Source: Rhodococcus sp. (in: high G+C Gram-positive bacteria)
Lineage (GTDB): Bacteria; Actinomycetota; Actinomycetes; Mycobacteriales; Mycobacteriaceae
NCBI RefSeq assembly: GCF_023264675.1
Contig: NZ_JAHFVG010000013.1
Span: forward strand, 1-64,000
Reading direction: 5' to 3'
DNA: 64,000 nucleotides
The notes below the pieces were generated by a model, which was not told the DNA's origin, did not search any database, and saw only the letters and a list, made by a program, of their open reading frames with translations. This document shows, in pieces, positions 54,626-63,725 of the stretch. Numbering within the stretch: the first letter of the stretch is position 1; each line of letters opens with the position of its first letter. A program made the position numbers and the translations under genes.

Positions 54626-55189
54626 ATGGCTGGCAACTGGAGCAAATTCGGCAAAGAACTCAGTAAAATCGCGCTCCGCGAGGGACCGAGACTGTTTCGT
54701 CAGTTGCAGAGTTCGGGTGCCCTCCAGAAAGGCAAGGACGCCATCACCGGCGCCGGTTCGTCCGGACCCGCAGTCGACCCCGGCCGCCCGGTGGCGTCGA
54801 AGACCGTTGCGACGGCTCACCGCGCACGACGGGTCGAGTACTCCCCCGATCTCGACGGCAAGGCCGACCCCGGCGAGATCGTATGGACCTGGGTCACCTA
54901 CGAGGAAGACGCGTCCCAGGGCAAGGATCGTCCCGTTCTCGTGGTCGGACGCGACGGAAACACGTTGCTCGGACTGATGCTGTCGAGCCAGGACAAGCGC
55001 GACGGCGACCCCGACTGGGTATCGATCGGTTCCGGATCGTGGGACGGCGAGGGAAGACCGAGTTGGATTCGGCTCGATCGCGTCCTCGACGTACCCGAAA
55101 CCGGGATACGTCGCGAGGGTGCCATCCTCGCCAAGGGCAAGTTCGACGCCGTGGCCTCGCGCCTCCGCTCGGACTACAGCTGGTCCTGA
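54626..55189 (+). CDS. PemK/MazF-like domain protein (Rv2405-like)
   Basis: The protein has 187 residues. The N-terminal half is helical and basic. The C-terminal half is a PemK-like beta-barrel: '[20 protein letters not shown]', '[20 protein letters not shown]', '[20 protein letters not shown]'. PemK/MazF toxins cut RNA, but no antitoxin gene lies next to it and the long N-terminal part is unlike solitary toxins. A housekeeping or inactive role is possible. Its place after lepA is conserved in mycobacteria. Confidence 0.72.
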   Translation: MAGNWSKFGKELSKIALREGPRLFRQLQSSGALQKGKDAITGAGSSGPAVDPGRPVASKTVATAHRARRVEYSPDLDGKADPGEIVWTWVTYEEDASQGKDRPVLVVGRDGNTLLGLMLSSQDKRDGDPDWVSIGSGSWDGEGRPSWIRLDRVLDVPETGIRREGAILAKGKFDAVASRLRSDYSWS

Positions 55190-55193
55190 CAGC

Positions 55194-55964
55194 TCAGGAG
55201 TCGAGTCGGTCGTAGCGTCCGAACACGCCGCGGTAGACGAGAGCCCCGAGCGCACCCCCGATCAGCGGGAACACGAGGAACACCCACACCTGGGCCAGGG
55301 CGCCCGGCTGCCAGAACGCAACGGCCAGGCTTCGTGCCGGGTTGACGGAGGTGTTGTCGATCGGGATGGACACCAGGTGAATGACCACCAGCGTGAATCC
55401 GATCGATACACCTGCGAGCGGCACGTCCGAAATCTGGTCGGTCGACGCGAGCACGACGAACACCAGCAGCGCGGTCAACAGCACTTCGACGAGAATCGCC
55501 GCACCGATGCCGTAACCGTTTTCGAGGATCCCGCCGAGCGGGCCCTTGATCGCCGACGGACTGTGCGCTCCCCACCCGTTGGCGCCGAGACCGTTCACCG
55601 CCCGGTCGTACGACGGCAGACTGTTGGCCACCGCGAACAGGACGGCACCGGCCAACAGGCCACCGACGATCTGAGCGGCGATATAGATGGCGGCACGCCC
55701 CCACGTCAGCCTGCCGAGCAACGCTTGTCCCACCGTCACAGCGGGATTGACGTGGCATCCGGAAATCGGGCCGATCGCGTACACGAGGAAAAGCAGAGTC
55801 AATCCGAACGCGAGGGCTACCCCGAGATTGCCGACCTTGTCGCCGGCGAACACCGCGGTTCCCACGGCGGCAAAGACAAGGACGAATGTGCCGATCGCTT
55901 CGGCCACATACTTTTTCGCGTCCGAAATTACTTCCGGTTCCACGTACTCCTGTGCCGTCGACAT
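55194..55964 (-). CDS. aqpZ: Aquaporin Z-type water channel
   Basis: The 256-residue protein has six helices and two NPA boxes: 'CHVNPAVT' (about 73-75) and 'TSVNPARS' (about 208-210). The selectivity histidine (about 197, 'VIHLVSIPIDN') and Arg211 are those of water-selective aquaporins rather than glycerol facilitators. ATG 55964 is preferred to GTG 55973 because GAGGTGGGG lies just before it. An insertion of about 30 residues ('DRAVNGLGANGWGAHSPSAI') in one loop is typical of actinobacterial members. Confidence 0.93.
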   Translation of the reverse strand: MSTAQEYVEPEVISDAKKYVAEAIGTFVLVFAAVGTAVFAGDKVGNLGVALAFGLTLLFLVYAIGPISGCHVNPAVTVGQALLGRLTWGRAAIYIAAQIVGGLLAGAVLFAVANSLPSYDRAVNGLGANGWGAHSPSAIKGPLGGILENGYGIGAAILVEVLLTALLVFVVLASTDQISDVPLAGVSIGFTLVVIHLVSIPIDNTSVNPARSLAVAFWQPGALAQVWVFLVFPLIGGALGALVYRGVFGRYDRLDS

Positions 55965-56016
55965 GTGCCCCACCTCTGCTCGATAGGTCCCCGATCAAAG
56001 CCTGTCGAGCAGTACG

Positions 56017-56859
56017 TTACGCCAGTCGTGTGATCTCCACCACGACATCGAGCGCGGTGGAACCTCCTCCCGAGAAAATCCCCTTGAGTGGCGGGACGTC
56101 GGCGTAGTCACGACCGAGCCCGACCGAGACGTGCTGCTCGTTCACCGCGATCGCATTGGTCGGGTCGTATCCCCACCAGGCTCCGGTCCACGCTTCGATC
56201 CACGCGTGGCTCTGTCCCTCCACCGCGACACCGATGGCCGCTTCCTTCTTCGGATGAAGGTAGCCGGAAACGTAGCGACTCGGGATCCCGATGCTGCGCA
56301 GCAACAGCAGGGTCAGGTGCGCGTAATCCTGGCACACGCCCTTCTTTTCCGACCACGCCTCGACAGCGGAGGTGTGGACGCCCGTCGTCCCCGGCACGTA
56401 GGACATTTCCTGATTCACCCAGTTGGCGACCTCGACGACGGATTCCTGCGGCGGCAATCCTTTGGACAACTTCTTGGCGATGACGGCCAACTGCCGATTC
56501 TTGGGGACGTACTCGGTGTTGTCGAGCACTTCGTTGAATCGATCGATGACGCCTTCGCTCGCCAGCTCTTCCCAGGTCGCAATTTCCTCGGGAGGCGTGA
56601 ACGGATCCGTCTCCACGACCGACGATCCCGTCACCTCCAGTTCGGTGTGCGGTGCGTGAAGGTCGAACGCCGTGACCGCGGTGCCCCAGTAATCGGTGTA
56701 CCGGTAACTTCTGGTGACCGGATTGGTCTCCACACGATTGAGGATGACGTTCTGCCGGTTGTCACTTCGCGGAGTCAGTCGCGCTTCGTTGTAGGACGAC
56801 GTCACCGGTGCGTCGTACTGGTAGCCCGTGGTGTGGACAACGCGCATACGCCAACTCAC
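56017..56859 (-). CDS. Transglutaminase-like cysteine protease family protein
   Basis: The protein has 280 residues. The N-terminal Bact_transglu_N domain ('RVVHTTGYQYDAPVTSSYNE', 'ARLTPRSDNRQNVI') is followed by a transglutaminase core. Its triad is Cys in 'KKGVCQDYAHLTLLLLRSIG', His in 'SHAWIEAW' and Asp in 'WGYDPTN'. It overlaps the alpha-E gene by four bases. This trio with the ATP-grasp protein is conserved across actinobacteria (Rv2409c-Rv2411c) and is thought to build or trim a peptide tag, but no substrate is proven. Confidence 0.9.
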   Translation of the reverse strand: MSWRMRVVHTTGYQYDAPVTSSYNEARLTPRSDNRQNVILNRVETNPVTRSYRYTDYWGTAVTAFDLHAPHTELEVTGSSVVETDPFTPPEEIATWEELASEGVIDRFNEVLDNTEYVPKNRQLAVIAKKLSKGLPPQESVVEVANWVNQEMSYVPGTTGVHTSAVEAWSEKKGVCQDYAHLTLLLLRSIGIPSRYVSGYLHPKKEAAIGVAVEGQSHAWIEAWTGAWWGYDPTNAIAVNEQHVSVGLGRDYADVPPLKGIFSGGGSTALDVVVEITRLA

Positions 56860-57830
56860 AATTCACCTTCCAATTGATCTTCGTACGTTCCGGAACCTGC
56901 GTCGGTCCAGGCAACCCAGGGAGCTGCGTGGAAATACTGCTTCGAGATTGCTTCGCCGAGGTCGCGGCATGTTTCCTGCAGAGCGAGCAATCTGTCCTGC
57001 AAATCGTCCAACAATGCTCCTGGACGCAGGAATTCGAGTTCGCTACGCGCCCGGCCCAGCAGACGCTGCGCTTCTGCCCGCGCACCGACGCGACTGTTCG
57101 GCTGGTGATCGAGTCGGTCGAGCGAGCGCTCCGCTTCGCTGAGCGCGTAGAACACCGAGCGAGGGAAGAGCCTGTCCAACAACATGAATTCCAGTACTCG
57201 CTGAGCGTCGAGCGCACCGCGATAGGTCCTCAGATAAGTGTCGTGCGCACCAGCGGAGCGAAGCACCGTGACCCAGGCAGGCGAAGACGGCCGGTCACCG
57301 GCGCGCGAGAGAAGCAGTCGCACGGTCATGTCGATACGTTCGACCGACCGGCCGAGGATGAGAAAGCGGTAGCCGTCGTCGTGGCTGAGGGTGGAATCCG
57401 CAAGCCCGGCGAACATTGCTGCTCGTTCTTCGATGTAGCTGAAGAACTCGTGCGGTCCGGTGCGCTTCGACGACCTGATGCGATCGCCCAGTCCGTTGTA
57501 CGTGGTGTTGAGGCACTCCCACATCTCACTCGACGTGACTTCTCTGGCACCGCGGGCATTTTCGCGCGCGCTCGAGAGCGAATCGACGATGGAACCGCTC
57601 CCGTCCCGACTGAACGCAACGAGTTCGGTCAGAGACCACACGTCGAGAGACACGTCCGGCTCGTGCTTGAACCCGAGCACGCGCAACAGGATTCGAGAAA
57701 TCTGATCCGGATCGACCGTCGCATCCTCCAGCAACTGATGAACCGTCACATCGAGGATGCGGGCAGTGTCGTCCGCGCGCTCGACGTATCTTCCGATCCA
57801 ATAGAGCGACTCTGCATTCCGCGCGAGCAT
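56856..57830 (-). CDS. Alpha-E domain protein (DUF403)
   Basis: The 324-residue all-helical protein of the alpha-E family opens 'MLARNAESLYWIGRYVERAD' and continues 'DTARILDVTVHQLLEDA'. 'LGRSVERIDMTVRLLLSRAG' repeats a similar helix. No catalytic motif is known. The gene abuts the ATP-grasp stop codon directly (TAG then ATG) and overlaps the transglutaminase start, so the three products are probably made in fixed proportion and act as a complex. Confidence 0.88.
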   Translation of the reverse strand: MLARNAESLYWIGRYVERADDTARILDVTVHQLLEDATVDPDQISRILLRVLGFKHEPDVSLDVWSLTELVAFSRDGSGSIVDSLSSARENARGAREVTSSEMWECLNTTYNGLGDRIRSSKRTGPHEFFSYIEERAAMFAGLADSTLSHDDGYRFLILGRSVERIDMTVRLLLSRAGDRPSSPAWVTVLRSAGAHDTYLRTYRGALDAQRVLEFMLLDRLFPRSVFYALSEAERSLDRLDHQPNSRVGARAEAQRLLGRARSELEFLRPGALLDDLQDRLLALQETCRDLGEAISKQYFHAAPWVAWTDAGSGTYEDQLEGEL

Positions 57831-59513
57831 CTACTGTCCACCGCCATTCATGAGCTGCTGCTGCTGTTGTTGTTGCTGTTGCTGGTCCATCGTCAGCTCG
57901 GGCCCCTGCTCGGTCCGCGGCGCCTCGGGCGGCTCGCTGACGATCTCCTCGCCCGCGAGTTCCTGCTCCTCCTGCGAAGTTCGAGTGGCAAGCACCCAGG
58001 TGTCCTTGCTTCCGCCGCCCTGACTCGAGTTGACCACCAACGAACCCTCCGGCAAGGCCACGCGGGTCAGTCCGCCGGGCAACACCCAGACGTCGTCGCC
58101 GTCGTTGACCGCGAACGGTCGGAGATCGACATGGCGTGGGACGAGGCGATCACCGATCTTCGTGGGCACTGTCGAGAGTTGTACGACGGGCTGGGCGATC
58201 CAACCGCGTGGATCCGCTCGGATCTTCTTGCTGATCGTCGCGAGTTCCTTCGGCGAGGCGTCGGGGCCGAACACGATGCCGTAACCGCCCGAACCCTCCA
58301 CCGGCTTGATAACCAGTTCGTCGACGCGGTCGAGCACTTCCTCGCACTCGTCGTCGAGCCAGCACCGGAACGTGTCGACGTTCGCGAGCAGCGGCTTCTC
58401 ACCCAGGTAGTAGTCGATGATGGTCGGGACGTAGGTGTACACCAGCTTGTCGTCGCCGACGCCGTTACCCACGGCGCTCGAGATGACGACGTTGCCCGCA
58501 CGGGCAGCGTTCACGAGACCGGCCACACCGAGAACGGAGTCGGGACGGAACTGCATGGGGTCGAGGTAGTCGTCGTCGATCCGGCGATAGATGACGTCGA
58601 CCTGACGCTCGCCCTCGGTGGTCCGCATGTAGACGATGTTGTCGCGGCAGAAGAGATCGCGACCCTCGACCAACTCGACACCCATCAAGCGCGCGAGGAG
58701 CGAATGCTCGAAGTAGGCCGAGTTGGCCACACCTGGAGTGAGAACCACCACCGTCGGGTCTGCCTCGTTGAGGGCGGCCGCTGCACGGAGGGCGCGCAAC
58801 AAGTGGGATGCGTAATCCCCCACGGCCCGTACTCGATGCGAGGCGAAGAGATCGGGAAACACCCGTGCCATCGTGCGACGGTTCTCCATGACGTACGACA
58901 CACCGGACGGGGATCGAAGGTTGTCTTCGAGAACGCGGAACGTTCCCTGTGCGTCACGAACCAGATCGATACCCGAGACGTGTATGCGGACACCGTTGGG
59001 CGGCACAATTCCGATGGCTTCGCGGTGGAAGTGCTCGCACGAGGTGATCAGCCGTTTCGGGACCACGCCATCACGAAGAATTTCCTGATCCCCGTAGATG
59101 TCGGCGAGAAACATTTCCAGAGCTTTGACTCGCTGCTTGATTCCGCGCTCCAACCGTGCCCACTCGCCGGCGGCGATGACACGTGGAACCTGGTCGAGCG
59201 GGAACGGACGCTCCTGGCCGGACAACGAGAACGTGATTCCCTGATCGATGAACGCGCGTCCCAATGCATCCGAGCGAGCGTCGAGGTCGCCCGCGCTGGC
59301 CGGATTGAGCGCGGTGTGGATCCCCTTGTACGGAGTTCGGGTCTTCCCGTCGCCGTCGAACATCTCGTCGAAGGCCAGACCGTACTTTCCGACATCGGCA
59401 TAGCCGCTGAAGACCCCGTCGACCTCGGGTTTCTCGCGAGCCGCCGGCTTCGATTTGCTGGTGTTGGCCTTGTCTTGGGCAGTAGCTGCAGATCGCGGGC
59501 TCATCCTCGTCAT
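57831..59513 (-). CDS. Circularly permuted ATP-grasp family protein
   Basis: The 560-residue protein belongs to the CP_ATPgrasp family. It has 'GIVPPNGVRIHVSGIDLVRD', 'FRVLEDNLRSPSGVSYVMEN', 'PTVVVLTPGVANSAYFEHSL' and 'ELVIKPVEGSGGYGIVFGPD', the nucleotide-binding lysine and glycine loop. A peptide-bond or amide-forming ligase activity is predicted by family. ATG 59513 or 59504 is possible. Residues 1-25 are Ala/Lys-rich and disordered. The C-terminus ends in ten glutamines in a row, unusual for the family. Confidence 0.9.
   Translation of the reverse strand: MTRMSPRSAATAQDKANTSKSKPAAREKPEVDGVFSGYADVGKYGLAFDEMFDGDGKTRTPYKGIHTALNPASAGDLDARSDALGRAFIDQGITFSLSGQERPFPLDQVPRVIAAGEWARLERGIKQRVKALEMFLADIYGDQEILRDGVVPKRLITSCEHFHREAIGIVPPNGVRIHVSGIDLVRDAQGTFRVLEDNLRSPSGVSYVMENRRTMARVFPDLFASHRVRAVGDYASHLLRALRAAAALNEADPTVVVLTPGVANSAYFEHSLLARLMGVELVEGRDLFCRDNIVYMRTTEGERQVDVIYRRIDDDYLDPMQFRPDSVLGVAGLVNAARAGNVVISSAVGNGVGDDKLVYTYVPTIIDYYLGEKPLLANVDTFRCWLDDECEEVLDRVDELVIKPVEGSGGYGIVFGPDASPKELATISKKIRADPRGWIAQPVVQLSTVPTKIGDRLVPRHVDLRPFAVNDGDDVWVLPGGLTRVALPEGSLVVNSSQGGGSKDTWVLATRTSQEEQELAGEEIVSEPPEAPRTEQGPELTMDQQQQQQQQQQLMNGGGQ
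57855..57884 (-). repeat. CAG/CAA triplet run coding for ten glutamines
   Basis: Ten consecutive glutamine codons (mixed CAG and CAA) in the last 20 codons of the ATP-grasp gene. The mixture of codons reduces slippage, but length change between strains is plausible. Confidence 0.9.
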
Positions 59514-59632
59514 GTTGCTACAGAGACAGGAGATAAGCGCGCCGGACGCGTTAATTTCTGGAAACGGACAACCCGAGAGGCCCTGGAGAGTGACATTTCG
59601 CTCCGCTGCGCCGTTCGCTGTCCCGAGGTAAT

Positions 59633-59661
59633 TTCGGTTCTGCCGCGGGTGCTGGTATTCT
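59633..59661 (+). promoter_or_regulatory. Possible rpsT promoter
   Basis: TTCGGT (59633-59638) and TATTCT (59656-59661) are 17 bp apart, giving a 5' leader of about 95 bases before the rpsT start. It is a weak match and other starts are possible. Confidence 0.35.
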
Positions 59662-59763
59662 CGATCTTCGGCGCTGGGCTGTAGTGGCTCAGCAGCAGAC
59701 TTCGGGCATTCCAGCATGGATCGCCCTGACCGGAATACCGACGAAGACAGAAGGATTTTACGC

Positions 59764-60024
59764 GTGGCCAACATCAAGTCCCAGAAGAAGCGGATTCTCA
59801 CCAACGAGCGCAATCGTCTGCGCAACCAGTCGGTGAAGTCCTCACTGCGGACGATCATTCGCTCTTTCCGCACTGCCGAAGCTGCAGGCGACAAGGAAGC
59901 GGCATCGGCCATCCTCGTGACCGCAGGTCGTCAGCTCGACAAGGCTGCCAGCAAGGGCGTCATCCACAAGAACCAGGCCGCCAACAAGAAGTCGGCTCTG
60001 TCCTTGGCTGTCAACAAGCTCTGA
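59764..60024 (+). CDS. rpsT: 30S ribosomal protein S20
   Basis: The 86-residue basic helical protein binds 16S rRNA early in 30S assembly. The S20 pattern is clear: '[20 protein letters not shown]', '[18 protein letters not shown]' and '[20 protein letters not shown]'. GTG 59764 is used, with AGAAGGA upstream. A strong bidirectional hairpin follows the gene. Confidence 0.96.
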   Translation: MANIKSQKKRILTNERNRLRNQSVKSSLRTIIRSFRTAEAAGDKEAASAILVTAGRQLDKAASKGVIHKNQAANKKSALSLAVNKL

Positions 60025-60041
60025 TCTTCGTACACTTTCCG

Positions 60042-60075
60042 CAACAACCCGCTCGGATCACCGAGCGGGTTGTTG
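60042..60075. terminator. Bidirectional terminator between rpsT and holA
   Basis: CAACAACCCGCTCGG (60042-60056), loop ATCA, CCGAGCGGGTTGTTG (60061-60075): a perfect 15-bp stem between two convergent genes, with TTGTTG/CAACAA ends that give U-rich tails either way. Confidence 0.85.
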
Positions 60076-60128
60076 TGCGTTCTGCTCCTTACTGACGAGT
60101 GAGCCGTGCCACCCGCTGTGATCGGGAG

Positions 60129-61100
60129 TCAGTGGCTCAGGCCCGCAACCACCGACACTGCCCGCTCGACCGCGTAGTCCGCATCAGCCGCTTGGCCTTT
60201 CACGTCCGCGTTGAGCTGCGAGACGATCTGCAGAGCTTCGCCGATGGACTGCCCGTTCCACCCGCGAGACTGCGCCTGTGCCTTCTTGATCTTCCACGGC
60301 GGCATCCCGAGCTGCCCGGCCAAAGCGAACGGATCGCCGCGACCGGCAGAGCCGACGAGCGCGATGGTGCGCACCGCGTCGGCCAACGCGTCGGCCAGCA
60401 GCACATGGGGAACACCGCGATGCATCGCCCACCTCAACGCCTCCAGCGCGCCGGGACGATCACCGGCAACTGCCTTCTCCGCGACGTCGAAGCCGGATAC
60501 CTCGGCCTTGCCCGAGTAGTAGCGGTTGACCGCAGCAACGTCGACCTTGCCTGCAGTGTCCGCCACCAATTGCGAGCACGCTGCAGCCAATTCGCGTAGC
60601 TCCGATCCGACAGCCTCGACGACCGCGTCGACGACGTCCGGGCTCACCCGAACCTGGGCAGCGGCGAATTCGCGTTTGACGAAATCGGTGCGTTCGGCTG
60701 CCTTGGTCAGCTTGGCGCATTCGTGGGTGGTCGCCCCCGACTTCTGCAGTGCACCCACCATCGCCTTCGCGCGCCCGCCGCCGGAGTGCATGATGACCAG
60801 CACCGCGCCTTCCGGAGGATCCGCAGCGGCGTCGAGGACGAGCGTGACGGCATCTTTGCCTGCCTCGGCTGCTGCTTCGAGGACGACGACGCGGTCTTCC
60901 GCGAACAGAGATGGGCTGAGCAACTCTGCGAGCTCGGGCCCGCTGGCGTCACCGGCACGAAGCCTGGTGACCGGCACGTCGTCGCCCTCGGGCGCTGCCT
61001 GCTTCACGGCCGAGACGATGGATGCGACGGCCCGATCCATGAGGAGCTCTTCGTCGCCGAGTACGAGGTGCAGAGCGGCTACCGGACTGTTCGCATTCAC
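60129..61100 (-). CDS. holA: DNA polymerase III subunit delta
   Basis: The 323-residue clamp-loader subunit opens the sliding clamp. The N-terminal '[20 protein letters not shown]', the sensor-like '[20 protein letters not shown]' and the C-terminal helical collar '[20 protein letters not shown]' match HolA. It lies 51 bases after the comEC gene on the same strand, the standard comEA-comEC-holA order that faces rpsT. Confidence 0.93.
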   Translation of the reverse strand: MNANSPVAALHLVLGDEELLMDRAVASIVSAVKQAAPEGDDVPVTRLRAGDASGPELAELLSPSLFAEDRVVVLEAAAEAGKDAVTLVLDAAADPPEGAVLVIMHSGGGRAKAMVGALQKSGATTHECAKLTKAAERTDFVKREFAAAQVRVSPDVVDAVVEAVGSELRELAAACSQLVADTAGKVDVAAVNRYYSGKAEVSGFDVAEKAVAGDRPGALEALRWAMHRGVPHVLLADALADAVRTIALVGSAGRGDPFALAGQLGMPPWKIKKAQAQSRGWNGQSIGEALQIVSQLNADVKGQAADADYAVERAVSVVAGLSH

Positions 61101-61151
61101 ACAGGAGATCGTGCCACGCGGGTCCGACGGAATCGAAACAAGCCGTCGGAG

Positions 61152-62696
61152 TCACGCGAGGATCGCAAGGCCGAGCCATGCGAGCACGATCGTCGTCGCC
61201 GCGGCCCCCATCGTCCACCGAAGCATTCGGCTGCGGAGTATCCCGAGACACACAGCCGTCGTCGCCGTCACGACCAGCGCGCCGATGATTCCACTCGGCG
61301 TCCCGATGCCGGCCCCCGGCAGCTCGGCGGAACGGCGTGCGACGACGATCAACCACCACAGCGGAGCCGACGCCAACTTCAGCACGAGCGAAGCCGATCC
61401 ACCGGCCCACGGAGCGACCACCGACGCGATCGCCCCGATCACCGTGATCGGCGCGACCACCGGTGCGACGGCGATGTTGGCCACCACACCCACGGCGGAG
61501 AAGGTACCTGCCATCGCGGCGACGATCGGTGCCGTCACCGCGTGCGCGGCGGCCGCCACGGCGACGATCTCCGCTGACCCTCGTCCCCACCCGTGCTTGC
61601 GTAGCCAATCGACCCACACCGGAGACAACACCACGAGACCCGCGGTTGCCGATACCGACAGTGCGAACCCGAAATCCACTGCCAGTTCCGGCCACCACGC
61701 CAACAACCCGAGCACTGCCGCGCACAGCGCGGGTACAGCATGCTTTCGACGTCCCGTCACGAGAGCGAGCAGTCCGATACCGCCCATCACTGCCGCGCGC
61801 AGCACGCTCGGCGACGGCCTGGCCACGACGACGAACGCCACGAGAACTACCGAACACACCAGCAGAACCCAGTAGGGCCCGATCCCGAGTGCGCGGGTGA
61901 CCAACAGGACCGCCCCTAGAATGATCGCGAAATTCGCCCCGGAGACTGCGGTCAGGTGAGCCAATCCCGCCGCCCGGAAGTCGGACTCCACGTCCTCGGG
62001 CAGCGCAGAGACGTCGCCGACCACGAGGCCTGGCAACAGCGCGGCCTGATCGGGAGGCAACGCGTCCGAGGCTGCCGCCGCAAGCGAGGAACGAATGTCG
62101 GTTGCCGCCCGCGCGATGGGACCTGGCCTGCCCTCCAGCAACGGGGGTCCTTGGACACGAACGAACGCCAGTGTCAGATCCGCACGGTCGGGCGGGCTCA
62201 ATCGTCCGCGAAGGACGAGGTGTTGTCCCGGCACGAGGTGATCCCAGCCGTCCGCCGGGGCGAGGATCTTCACCCGGCCGCCCAGCCGGTGCGGAACGCC
62301 ACCGAGATCGATGCGTTCGAGTTCCGCGCGTACCGACACGGTCTCGGGCCCGGGAAACGCGACTCGCCGAGGATCTTCGGTAACGACGACTTCTGCGCTG
62401 ACCCAGGCCTTGTCGACTGCCGCCGCCGTCACCGGGCTGCTCTCGAACAGCCAGGCGTTCACGGCAGTCGTACCCGCGTAGGCGCATCCGATCACCGCCA
62501 TCGCGATCAGTCCGAGCCTCCAGCTCTCGAACCGCGCACGCGGCCGCCAGAACACCAGCACTGCCGCTCCCCAGGCCACGGCCAGTAGAGCTACCGTGCA
62601 GGCTCCCCACGCGATACCGACGATGGTCGCCGTCCAGGCGGCGAGAGCAGCAGGAACGAGCCGAAGATCGAACGGCCGGATCGGCGATTCGTTCAC
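61152..62696 (-). CDS. comEC: ComEC/Rec2-family membrane channel, short form
   Basis: The 514-residue polytopic membrane protein has about ten helices. An N-terminal OB-like external domain ('RVKILAPADGWDHLVPGQHL') is followed by the competence domain with 'LLPGLVVGDVSALPEDVESD', 'FRAAGLAHLTAVSGANFAII' and 'DFGFALSVSATAGLVVLSPV'. The C-terminal metallo-beta-lactamase domain of full ComEC is absent, as is usual in mycobacteria and relatives. GTG 62696 overlaps the comEA stop. Natural transformation has not been shown by this sequence. Confidence 0.9.
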   Translation of the reverse strand: MNESPIRPFDLRLVPAALAAWTATIVGIAWGACTVALLAVAWGAAVLVFWRPRARFESWRLGLIAMAVIGCAYAGTTAVNAWLFESSPVTAAAVDKAWVSAEVVVTEDPRRVAFPGPETVSVRAELERIDLGGVPHRLGGRVKILAPADGWDHLVPGQHLVLRGRLSPPDRADLTLAFVRVQGPPLLEGRPGPIARAATDIRSSLAAAASDALPPDQAALLPGLVVGDVSALPEDVESDFRAAGLAHLTAVSGANFAIILGAVLLVTRALGIGPYWVLLVCSVVLVAFVVVARPSPSVLRAAVMGGIGLLALVTGRRKHAVPALCAAVLGLLAWWPELAVDFGFALSVSATAGLVVLSPVWVDWLRKHGWGRGSAEIVAVAAAAHAVTAPIVAAMAGTFSAVGVVANIAVAPVVAPITVIGAIASVVAPWAGGSASLVLKLASAPLWWLIVVARRSAELPGAGIGTPSGIIGALVVTATTAVCLGILRSRMLRWTMGAAATTIVLAWLGLAILA

Positions 62697-63613
62697 ACGG
62701 TGACCTGGGCTCGGAGCTTCTCCAGTCGCACCGGACCGATTCCGTCCACTTCGGCGAGCTGAGCAACGTCGGAAAAGGGACCGTTCACCTCGCGCCACGA
62801 CACGATGGCGGCGGCGGTCACCGGCCCCACTCCTGGCAGCGCATCGAGTTCCGCGGCGGTTGCCGTGTTGAGATCGACCTTTCCCGCAGGCGCCGACTCC
62901 GCAGCGCCTGGCTGTCCCGGGCCTACTACGTCGGCACCACTCCCCTGGCCGGTCGTCCCGCTCACCAGAGGTCTTCCGTCGGGCGGCATGGACCCGACCA
63001 CTATCTGGGCGCCGTCGTCGAGCTTCGCAGCCAGGTTGAGCGCCAACAGATCCGCGCCCTGAAGTGGACCACCCGCCGCGGCCAACGCGTCGGCGACCCG
63101 TGAACCGGGTGGTAGATGGACCAATCCGGCGGTCGTCACCAGACCGACCACACTGACCACGATCATCGACGGCACGTCCGTCGACGACGCCTCGGCGGAG
63201 GGCGCCTGCGTGCCCGTCGCCGGTTCGGCGTAGGCGCTCGACTGTGGTTGGACGACGGGGAGAGCCGGTACGGGCGCCACTTCCGGCGATCGACGAACCA
63301 GGTTGTACCCACCGATCAGAACCACGACAGCACCCAGTGCGCACAGCGCGCGCACTCCAGCTTTGCCCGGGCTCACTCGCCCCGAACGCCATCGCTCGGG
63401 AAGATACGGCGTGAGCGCCGATTCTCGCTCGCCGTCCGCTCTCAACCAGTCCGGTCGGTAGGAGCCGTCTTCCGGGTGCAGCGCCGACCACCTGACCTCG
63501 ACATCGGCGTTGTCGTCGCGGGATATTTCTTCTCGGCGCTCGTCGGGTACACCACGAGAGCGATCCGCCTCGAGCGACACCCGTGAGATCGATCGAGGTT
63601 CCAATCCAGCCAT
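62693..63613 (-). CDS. comEA: ComEA-family DNA-binding protein
   Basis: The 306-residue protein has a cytoplasmic Arg/Glu-rich N-terminus (about 80 residues), one membrane helix ('ALCALGAVVVLIGGYNLVRR'), a SLBB domain ('VHLPPGSRVADALAAAGGPL') and a C-terminal helix-hairpin-helix pair ('DLNTATAAELDALPGVGPVT', 'FSDVAQLAEVDGIGPVRLEK') that binds DNA outside the membrane. ATG 63613 is chosen over the 63658 start for domain economy; no clear ribosome binding site decides it. Confidence 0.92.
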   Translation of the reverse strand: MAGLEPRSISRVSLEADRSRGVPDERREEISRDDNADVEVRWSALHPEDGSYRPDWLRADGERESALTPYLPERWRSGRVSPGKAGVRALCALGAVVVLIGGYNLVRRSPEVAPVPALPVVQPQSSAYAEPATGTQAPSAEASSTDVPSMIVVSVVGLVTTAGLVHLPPGSRVADALAAAGGPLQGADLLALNLAAKLDDGAQIVVGSMPPDGRPLVSGTTGQGSGADVVGPGQPGAAESAPAGKVDLNTATAAELDALPGVGPVTAAAIVSWREVNGPFSDVAQLAEVDGIGPVRLEKLRAQVTV

Positions 63614-63725
63614 GACGGGAGACGCTAGCGCCGGCGAGAACAGCGGAGAGCGCTGCAACCCAGGTCGAAATCTGCCCTGTGGATACCCCGGCTACCTGTG
63701 GACAACTACCTCGACTTCAGGAGGT

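Noticed and set aside
56808..59684. A 958-codon open frame on the plus strand
   Set aside because: It is opposite the transglutaminase/alpha-E/ATP-grasp operon. Its composition mirrors those genes and it shows no motif or ribosome binding site.
60526..61875. A long Thr/Ala/Ser-rich frame on the plus strand
   Set aside because: It is opposite holA and comEC and of low complexity; a shadow frame, not a surface protein.
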